A stretch of DNA of 15,343 nt from Candidatus Omnitrophota bacterium (GTDB taxonomy: Bacteria > Omnitrophota > Koll11 > Gygaellales > JAQTUY01). Below the pieces are notes generated by a model. It had not been told where the DNA came from. It saw nothing but the letters and a program-made list of their open reading frames with translations, and ran no database searches. This document shows positions 10,070 to 15,343 of the stretch, piece by piece. Position 1 is the first letter of the stretch. Each line of letters opens with the position of its first letter. Location: contig JAQTUY010000029.1 in NCBI GenBank assembly GCA_028707105.1, forward strand, positions 1 to 15,343, read 5' to 3'. Position numbers and translations under genes: made by a program.

Positions 10070-10320
10070 CACTTACTCTCGTTTAAAAGCGCGAACCTGA
10101 TTATTTTTACCGTTTCATGGACGCTGGCGATGAACCCGGCGGTAATGCAAATATAGGTTAAATATCCCGGAAGAACAAACTTTTTAACTATAAAATCTCC
10201 CAGAAAATATCCCGCTACCGGGCCGGATACCAGCACAAAAGGGATAAAAGACAGCACCCCCGCTGTCCTGACCCATTTATACACATCGGACTTCCTGGTA
10301 TCAGGGCTCATATAATCCAT
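10069..10320 (-). CDS. AtpZ/AtpI-like ATP synthase accessory membrane protein
   Basis: Small protein of 83 aa with two predicted membrane helices (about residues 19-45 and 52-73). The first contains the small-residue, acid-ended run SGPVAGYFLGDF seen in AtpZ/AtpI-family proteins, which assist c-ring assembly or Mg2+/Ca2+ handling. First position in an atp operon just before atpB is the classical place for this family, and its stop overlaps the atpB start. The ATG at 10320 has no recognisable ribosome site; the preceding bases are the T-rich end of a hairpin. An internal ATG at codon 4 has GGA 6 nt upstream and is an alternative start. Assignment to AtpI versus AtpZ is not settled. Confidence 0.8.
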   Translation of the reverse strand: MDYMSPDTRKSDVYKWVRTAGVLSFIPFVLVSGPVAGYFLGDFIVKKFVLPGYLTYICITAGFIASVHETVKIIRFALLNESK

Positions 10321-10325
10321 AAATT

Positions 10326-10361
10326 AAAAAATGTCTTTCGGTATCCACCTACCAAAAGACA
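10326..10361 (-). terminator. Terminator-like hairpin in the atp operon leader
   Basis: On the minus strand, TGTCTTTTGGTA (10361-10350) pairs with TACCGAAAGACA (10343-10332), a 12 bp stem with one G-U pair and a 6 nt loop, followed at once by six T residues (10331-10326) and then AATTT. This has the form of an intrinsic terminator for minus-strand transcription. The complementary strand has a C-A mismatch and no T-run, so it is one-directional. It could end the 10432-12414 gene. It also lies downstream of the atp promoter and only 5 nt before the first atp start codon, so it may act as an attenuator. Confidence 0.75.
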
Positions 10362-10384
10362 CGAATGTCCATATATTTGAACAT

Positions 10385-10412
10385 ATTATAAGCTTATATT
10401 TAATTTTGTCAA
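10385..10412 (-). promoter_or_regulatory. Consensus sigma70-type promoter of the atp operon
   Basis: Minus strand TTGACA (10412-10407), 16 bp spacer, TATAAT (10390-10385): both hexamers match the housekeeping consensus exactly. The expected start of transcription is near 10378, giving a leader of about 58 nt before the ATG at 10320. The surrounding bases are strongly AT-rich compared with the coding sequence. The promoter lies 19 nt beyond the stop of the upstream gene. Confidence 0.85.
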
Positions 10413-10431
10413 GCCTTTATAAGAAAACTGC

Positions 10432-12414
10432 CTACTCCGCGGAAACAAGCACTGCTTCACCCCGGGCGCCGCCTTTAGGAAACTTCAGGACGCGCAGATA
10501 AAGCCTTTTCTGCCCGGCATCCATGATCACGCCCCCGCGGACCAACACTTCTTTTGACCGAACAGAACCCTTACTATCCATCCACTTAAATTCAATATAC
10601 CAATTTGGCCGCGGTTTGATCAATACCGCCCGTGATACCGGTTTGAGCAATGGTATGCCGTAAACGCGCCTTTTTTGAGGCGCCTTTTCTCCGCAGTCAG
10701 CGCTTACAGGCAAAAAAGCGGCCTCTTCAAGAGGTTCCCGGCCAGGCAGGGAATACACGGCGTGCCCGGCATCCTGGTATACCAATTCACCGCCAAACAG
10801 CCGCCCCAGATCTTCTATACGCGCGCAGATCAACGCAGGCTGATGGACAAGGACATAACGCGCTCCGTATGCTTCAAGATAACGCTTCCCCCGCCCCACG
10901 GGGCCATTCTTAAAGGCATCCCTTAACTGTTTATGCGATACAGGCTCAAAAGTAGCGTATCCATTTAAAACCGGCTTATGGTGCTTTAACATCCTCAATT
11001 GCGCTCCCGCCCCTATTTTCATATCGACGCTCCGATAGGTAGGCGGAAGCGGAAATTCCAGGAGCGCGCCATTATCACCCCGCCCGGCTAACCAGTTTAT
11101 CACCGTCTTATGCCGGTCAATCTCATTATCCGGGTAAAAAAGAGCAACCGGAACGGCCCACATCTCCGCGAACAGAAAAACAAACAATAGTCCCGTAAGC
11201 AGACGCCTGATCGCCGCGGTTTTAATGCAACTTCGCACGTACGCAAAAGAAAAAGCGGAAAATACCGTGACGCCGAAAATAACAAATACCAGTATCCTGG
11301 ATGGAATACGGATAAACTCCAAAGCCGGGATGATCGAAAGAAGAAAGAAATATGGCCCGTTATATTTACCGTCGATCTCCATTTTCAAACTGGGACCGAA
11401 GCCCATCAACAAAGCCAGAACGGCCATAATAAAGAGTCCCCGGATCAGGCGCTTTTTAAAAAGGTCTTTCATTCCGGCTTTATAAATACCTAGAATAAAT
11501 GAAAGCGCGATAACCGACAGGGGTACGACGCCGATATCGAACGAATACCATTTATGATCTAATATCCGTAAAATGAGCCAGTTGCCGTACGCGGGCAAAA
11601 AGAGATGTTCAAGACGGATCGAAAAACGCGCTATATCCTGCGGCATCCAGCCAAAACCCATTGCCTTCGTATATGACAGCTGGGATAAAAAGTAGGGTAA
11701 GATGAACGCAAGCGTTAAGGCCGTTCCCAAAAACAGCCTGGCCAGATCAGAAGCCTTCCATTTATGACGGTATAAATGAGCAGACAGGATAAACGGGAGT
11801 AAAAGCGTCGCGTAAAACGTCAATTGCTTGCTGGTAAACCAGGATAGGATATATATAAATACGGTAATCCAGAAAAAAAGCGGCTTTTTATCCCTGACAT
11901 ATAATAAACAAAACAGGATAAAGGCGCAGGGAAGCCCGGCCGCTAAAATAGCCGGCTCGGAAAGCTGCTGAAGAGAATAGGCTCCTCCGGTCAACCATAT
12001 ACCGCACCATAATGAGGCTATCCGGTCATCGGTCAACAAACGCGACATTGCGTAACCAGCCAGGCCGGATATGACCAGGCAGAGCAAAATGGCTAGATTA
12101 TAGGCGCAAACGTATCCGGTGAGGTTTGATAGCAACCAGACAAGGAAACTAAATGCTAACTGCGGCTCGCACCAGCTAAAAGCCCCTTTATAGGGATAAA
12201 AAAAAGACGGGTCCCAATATGAGATCCCCTGCTGCAGGGCCGCTCCGGTCCAATGGGCCGCGAAAAGCTGCGACATGACCACGGCTTCAGGTTCTGCCGC
12301 GCCTACAGGCACAGCCGTCTTCAAATGTAAAACTAAAGGCCAGGTAAAGATCAGGGCGCAGGCCAGAAAGATCAAAGATGCCCTAAGATACTCATTGCGT
12401 TTAAAGATACTCAT
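10432..12414 (-). CDS. Multi-pass membrane protein, GT-C-like (putative glycosyltransferase), function unknown
   Basis: 660 aa integral membrane protein, not confidently assigned. It has an N-terminal helix (13-31), then a periplasmic loop with acidic E41/E43 and SYWDPSFFYPYKGAF (65-79), the layout of first loops in GT-C glycosyltransferases of the PMT/ArnT kind and of YfhO-like proteins. About eleven more helices run to residue 426 and include EFIRIPSR (366-373). The last 230 residues are a soluble domain beginning near FYPDNEIDRH. It includes ALLEFPLPPTYRSVD, HHKPVLNGYATFEPV and YLEAYGARYVLVHQ, a pattern seen in uncharacterised bacterial membrane proteins that may add or process envelope glycans. 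The start at 12414 sits only 8 nt after a TATAAT box with no clear ribosome site. No neighbour reveals the substrate. Confidence is high that it is a gene and low for enzymatic function. Confidence 0.6.
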   Translation of the reverse strand: MSIFKRNEYLRASLIFLACALIFTWPLVLHLKTAVPVGAAEPEAVVMSQLFAAHWTGAALQQGISYWDPSFFYPYKGAFSWCEPQLAFSFLVWLLSNLTGYVCAYNLAILLCLVISGLAGYAMSRLLTDDRIASLWCGIWLTGGAYSLQQLSEPAILAAGLPCAFILFCLLYVRDKKPLFFWITVFIYILSWFTSKQLTFYATLLLPFILSAHLYRHKWKASDLARLFLGTALTLAFILPYFLSQLSYTKAMGFGWMPQDIARFSIRLEHLFLPAYGNWLILRILDHKWYSFDIGVVPLSVIALSFILGIYKAGMKDLFKKRLIRGLFIMAVLALLMGFGPSLKMEIDGKYNGPYFFLLSIIPALEFIRIPSRILVFVIFGVTVFSAFSFAYVRSCIKTAAIRRLLTGLLFVFLFAEMWAVPVALFYPDNEIDRHKTVINWLAGRGDNGALLEFPLPPTYRSVDMKIGAGAQLRMLKHHKPVLNGYATFEPVSHKQLRDAFKNGPVGRGKRYLEAYGARYVLVHQPALICARIEDLGRLFGGELVYQDAGHAVYSLPGREPLEEAAFLPVSADCGEKAPQKRRVYGIPLLKPVSRAVLIKPRPNWYIEFKWMDSKGSVRSKEVLVRGGVIMDAGQKRLYLRVLKFPKGGARGEAVLVSAE

Positions 12415-12422
12415 AAGCCTAT

Positions 12423-12451
12423 ATTATACAGTTGGTCCTATTATGTTGCAA
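12423..12451 (-). promoter_or_regulatory. Promoter of the GT-C-like gene, apparently leaderless
   Basis: Minus strand TTGCAA (12451-12446), 17 bp spacer, TATAAT (12428-12423). Only eight bases separate the -10 box from the ATG at 12414, so transcription should begin at or within two bases of the start codon. Confidence 0.7.
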
Positions 12452-12462
12452 AACGATTTTTC

Positions 12463-12490
12463 TTGAATTTTCCTGAAAAAAGATTACAAT
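12463..12490 (+). promoter_or_regulatory. Promoter of the DUF3307 gene
   Basis: Plus strand TTGAAT (12463-12468), 16 bp spacer, TACAAT (12485-12490); four of six and five of six matches to the sigma70 consensus. The expected start is near 12497, about 42 nt before the ATG. It lies back to back with the minus-strand promoter, whose -35 box is 11 bp away. Confidence 0.6.
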
Positions 12491-12526
12491 ATTCATAGAA
12501 GATAAGGCTTCTGCTGGCAAAGAGTT

Positions 12527-12531
12527 AGGAG
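12527..12531 (+). promoter_or_regulatory. Shine-Dalgarno of the DUF3307 gene
   Basis: AGGAG, 7 nt before the ATG at 12539, supporting that start. Confidence 0.75.
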
Positions 12532-12538
12532 AGTTAAG

Positions 12539-13261
12539 ATGTTCCTTTTCCTGCGATTATTACTGGGCCACTTGATCGGCGATTTTCCGCTTCAAACCGA
12601 CAAAATATTCCTTCTTAAACATAAAGGGCTAAAAGGAAATATTCCGCACGCCCTGCTGGTTACCGCTTCCCTCATCGCGCTGTCCTGGCCCTACCTTAGC
12701 CTGCCCTATTTGTGGTATTTCATTATCTTTGTAGGGACGTCGCATTATCTCCAGGACCTGATCAAGATTAAATATAGCAGGTTAAAGTACGGTTTTTGGT
12801 TTTATCTGCTCGACCAGGCCGCTCACATATTAACGATCTCCCTTCTATTCCTGACACCCTTAAAAAATATCGAGCCAGTTAGCTTTACTGGCAACTGGCT
12901 CGCCCCATACTACAACAGTAACGCTTTTATCCTTTATTTAATAGCGCTGATCCTGGCTACCTATAACGGGCTTCACCTGATCAGGAACTTCAGGAACAGC
13001 TTTTTTGGATGCCCGGGGAATTATACTCCTTTCGAAAAATGGTACGGCATGCTTGAAAGGGCGATCATAGTCTCCCTTTTCCTGTATAGCATATACTATT
13101 TTCTCTGGCTAATCCCGGTAGTATTCCTGGCAAGGCCGCTTATTTATAAATTCGCGGCTAAAGGTTTGAATCTCGGCGAGCTCTTCATGTCTCCCTGCGA
13201 AGTGCTTTTTGGCTGGATAGTCGCCCTTCTCAGTGGATCACTCCTTTTACTCTGTAAATAG
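12539..13261 (+). CDS. DUF3307 domain-containing membrane protein
   Basis: 240 aa hydrophobic protein of unknown function. The N-terminal half matches the DUF3307 pattern: GHLIGDFPLQTDK (10-22; H11, D15, Q19), H37 in NIPHALL, SHYLQDLIKIKY (68-79; H69, D73, K76) and LDQAAH (91-96). These conserved His/Asp residues sit at membrane edges and might bind a metal, but that is inference. The C-terminal half (about 127-240) has three or four more helices, with the ER motif in YGMLERAII. It is the only plus-strand gene in the window, with its own promoter and ribosome site, and is transcribed away from the GT-C-like gene. Its last 32 bases overlap the 3' end of the convergent adenylate cyclase gene. 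The identification is good for the family, and no function is claimed. Confidence 0.85.
   Translation: MFLFLRLLLGHLIGDFPLQTDKIFLLKHKGLKGNIPHALLVTASLIALSWPYLSLPYLWYFIIFVGTSHYLQDLIKIKYSRLKYGFWFYLLDQAAHILTISLLFLTPLKNIEPVSFTGNWLAPYYNSNAFILYLIALILATYNGLHLIRNFRNSFFGCPGNYTPFEKWYGMLERAIIVSLFLYSIYYFLWLIPVVFLARPLIYKFAAKGLNLGELFMSPCEVLFGWIVALLSGSLLLLCK
12871..12902 (+). repeat. 10 bp perfect inverted repeat inside the DUF3307 gene
   Basis: CGAGCCAGTT (12871-12880) and AACTGGCTCG (12893-12902) are exact reverse complements with a 12 nt spacer, and an alternative CCAGT/ACTGG pairing is nested within. There is no T-run after it, so it does not look like a terminator. It lies in coding sequence and may have no role. 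Confidence 0.5.
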
Positions 13262-15343
13262 AAATAGGTTTGACCTTCCCTTTGACCGTAATAGGCTCAA
13301 GTTTATCCACATCAATATGGCCCTTTACCTGTTCATAGGTAGCTTCACTTATGATTATCTCGTCTTTTCCCGCGGCTGAACACAAGCGCGCCGCCAGGTT
13401 GACATTATCCCCTATGACTGTATAATCCATCCTTTCCAAAGAACCCATATTTCCCACGACCATATCGCCGGTATTGATGCCGACCCCTATTTGCAGCGGC
13501 TGTTTACCCTCCGAGACCCTCTTCTGTTGGATCTCTTTGAGCTTAGCCTGGATATCTATTGCCGTTCGCACGGCAGCCAGGGCATGGTCGTCTTTATGGG
13601 TATTTCCGGGCGCCCCAAAGAAAGCCATTAATTCATCTCCCACGAATTTATCCAGCGTCCCCTGGTATTTAAAGACCACTTTGACCTGCTCGGTCAGAAG
13701 CTCATTGAGCATCGCGACGACTTCTTCCGGCTGGCGCGATTCCGAGAAGGTCGTAAAGCCGCGCACATCGGAAAAGAAGACCGTAAGCGAGCGCCTTTCA
13801 CCGCCAAGCTTCAGGCTGGAAGGATTATCCACCAGCTCATTTATCACGCTGGGCGAAAGGTAATGCCCAAAGGCATGCTTGATCCAGGCCTTTTCCCTTT
13901 CCTCGGTAAAATAACGGAATGACGTTATGCCGGCAAAAGAAAATATCACTATCCCCTCCGGTCCGACAAGGTCTACCCACCAGCCGAATTTATCGAATAA
14001 AATGAAAGTCAGGATAAAATAACCCAGGGCATAACTGATAGATATAAGCAGGCTTTTCCATAATTTCGCCAGCGATCCCAATGCCGCGACCAGGGCCGTT
14101 AATAAAAAAATAAAGATCTCGATCCAAAGCCGTCCATGCACTATGAATCTTCCCGAGCTTAAGGTATTAATAAGGTTCGCGTGCGTGCCCACCATGGGAT
14201 AACTGGCCTGGAGCGGAATAGCGCGCAGGTCATGGGTGCCTGTCGCGGTTAATCCGACAATACAGATCTTTCCCCGCACAAGGGCCGTAAGCCTGTTTCT
14301 AAGCTCCTCTTCGGAATTCTTCAGGTATTCCAATTCCGCGGAGCCCCTGCCGCCCGCGTCCTGGCCCTTGGCCAGCTCATATGTTAATTGCTGACGGACA
14401 TCGTGCAGGCGGAGTATCAGGTAGTATGGAATGTGATAAAAAGAAGCTCCCCACTTGCCCGACCAGTTGATAAACATACAACCCGTATTATCAACGGGGA
14501 TCCTGATATCCGAGCGCCTATCGCCCGCGCGCGCGCCTTTAAGGGTGATGAGATACGGCTTGGCCTCTACGCCTTTTACGTCCAGAGAATCCATAAGCGC
14601 CCTTACCGCCAGCTGAGGCAGTATCTTATCCTCGTATTTAATGAACAGGGGGATCCTGCGGGTCACCCCGTCAACATCGGGATCGGCGTTAATGAATCCG
14701 CTCCCCTTTAGCGCGTCAACGTATTGCCTGATCGGCGAAAAAAGGCTCTGATATGTTTTCGCGTAAGGCCACCCCCCCTGCCCGGGTTCTAAAGAATACT
14801 TATCCGCGAAATGCCTGACCAACTTTTGATTTTTATAAATACCCCGGATATACCCTTCTTCCGAAGGGAACAAGAACCACTTCCTCTGGCTCTCTATCGC
14901 CTTGAGGACTTCATCTTCCGTGATCCCCGGGGCCTCCTTTAATACGGCGCTGACAGCCTGATCCATGACAAACTTTTTGCCGGCAGAAAGTTCGTCCTTA
15001 AGCAACTCAGGCTTGATCGCCAGCGCTTTTGAAGCGTCATCCAGGGATAAGGTTATGTCCTTTAAAAGAAGCTCTTTTAAGCGCGGTTCGGGAGGAACCT
15101 GGTCCTCAACAAAATAAAAAGGCATATAGGTCAGGCTTGAAGAGGCCATTGACCGCGCGAATAACACATCGTCCCGGGGGCTCTCCCGGTATTCTTCCAT
15201 GAAAAGCACATCCCAGAGGATCTGCTTTGCCCCGCATTCAGCTAAGGTATCGGTAAGCCCGGCGTGATAGCTTCTTGGCCAGGGCCACCTGCCCAGCTTC
15301 TCCAGGCTTTGGTCATCAATATCGATATGCAGCACCGGAGAAT
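13230..15343 (-). CDS. CHASE2-domain class III adenylate cyclase (N-terminus cut by window edge)
   Basis: Membrane sensor that makes cAMP from ATP. Numbering is from the valine codon at 15335; the reading frame is open to the window edge, so the true start and first helix lie outside. The extracytoplasmic CHASE2 domain opens with HIDIDDQSLEKLGRWPWPRS and continues to GTHANLINTL (384-392), with NADPDVDGVTRRIPL at 216-230. Three membrane helices follow (about 403-474), then a cytosolic cyclase domain (515-695). The catalytic set is complete: metal ligands D523 (FFSDVRGFTTF) and D567 (LDKFVGDE), adenine-specifying K563, and transition-state N646 and R650 (NVNLAAR). The second purine position is T639 rather than Asp, which marks class IIIb. 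About 100 residues (86-190) appear inserted in CHASE2. The GTG at 15335 is not a credible start. Confidence 0.92.
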   Translation of the reverse strand, partial: SPVLHIDIDDQSLEKLGRWPWPRSYHAGLTDTLAECGAKQILWDVLFMEEYRESPRDDVLFARSMASSSLTYMPFYFVEDQVPPEPRLKELLLKDITLSLDDASKALAIKPELLKDELSAGKKFVMDQAVSAVLKEAPGITEDEVLKAIESQRKWFLFPSEEGYIRGIYKNQKLVRHFADKYSLEPGQGGWPYAKTYQSLFSPIRQYVDALKGSGFINADPDVDGVTRRIPLFIKYEDKILPQLAVRALMDSLDVKGVEAKPYLITLKGARAGDRRSDIRIPVDNTGCMFINWSGKWGASFYHIPYYLILRLHDVRQQLTYELAKGQDAGGRGSAELEYLKNSEEELRNRLTALVRGKICIVGLTATGTHDLRAIPLQASYPMVGTHANLINTLSSGRFIVHGRLWIEIFIFLLTALVAALGSLAKLWKSLLISISYALGYFILTFILFDKFGWWVDLVGPEGIVIFSFAGITSFRYFTEEREKAWIKHAFGHYLSPSVINELVDNPSSLKLGGERRSLTVFFSDVRGFTTFSESRQPEEVVAMLNELLTEQVKVVFKYQGTLDKFVGDELMAFFGAPGNTHKDDHALAAVRTAIDIQAKLKEIQQKRVSEGKQPLQIGVGINTGDMVVGNMGSLERMDYTVIGDNVNLAARLCSAAGKDEIIISEATYEQVKGHIDVDKLEPITVKGKVKPISIYRVKGVIH

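Noticed and set aside
10332..10361. The leader hairpin as a riboswitch or T-box
   Set aside because: The whole predicted leader is about 58 nt, with no aptamer core, T-box sequence or leader peptide; only the simple stem and T-run can be supported.
13333..15335. GTG at 15335 as a genuine start of the cyclase
   Set aside because: The frame stays open to the window edge (codons for Ser-Pro precede it) and the start would fall inside the CHASE2 domain, without the N-terminal membrane helix this family needs.

Overview
This is a bacterial chromosome segment, densely packed and mostly read from the minus strand. It holds a complete F-type ATP synthase operon (9 genes) followed in the same direction by a membrane-bound proton pyrophosphatase and a KimA-like potassium permease that runs off the left edge. 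To the right lie a GT-C-like multi-pass membrane protein, a divergent DUF3307 membrane protein, and a CHASE2-type adenylate cyclase that runs off the right edge. No RNA genes, mobile elements, CRISPR arrays or large repeats were seen, and no stretch above 300 bases lacks a gene. The taxonomy cannot be fixed from the sequence alone. The gene set and several unusual ATP synthase residues suggest an uncultured lineage, perhaps of the PVC/Omnitrophota type, but that is a low-confidence inference.

Layout, left to right. 1-1579 (minus): KimA-like K+ permease, 3' end outside the window. 1598-3877 (minus): hppA. 3909-10320 (minus): atpC, atpD, atpG, atpA, atpH, atpF, atpE, atpB and an AtpZ/AtpI-like gene, so transcription runs atpZ/I-B-E-F-H-A-G-D-C-hppA-permease with 1-32 nt gaps or 1-4 nt overlaps. 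10321-10431: operon leader, with a perfect-consensus sigma70-type promoter and a terminator-like hairpin between that promoter and the first gene. 10432-12414 (minus): GT-C-like membrane protein. 12415-12538: divergent promoter region. 12539-13261 (plus): DUF3307 protein. 13230-15343 (minus): CHASE2 adenylate cyclase, overlapping the DUF3307 gene tail-to-tail by 32 nt.

How the genes fit together. The ATP synthase, the pyrophosphatase and the K+ permease form an energy and ion-homeostasis block. The pyrophosphatase has the Lys/Thr pair of the K+-independent proton-pumping class. The c subunit lacks the Na+ ligand signature, so both machines probably share a proton gradient. The permease would use that gradient or membrane potential to take up K+. 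Epsilon is reduced to its N-terminal beta domain, with no C-terminal inhibitory helices. The sites most worth a second look are the operon leader (possible attenuator), the intercistronic hairpin before atpE, the unusual residues beside the essential Arg of subunit a and in the alpha P-loop, and a roughly 100-residue insertion in the CHASE2 sensor.
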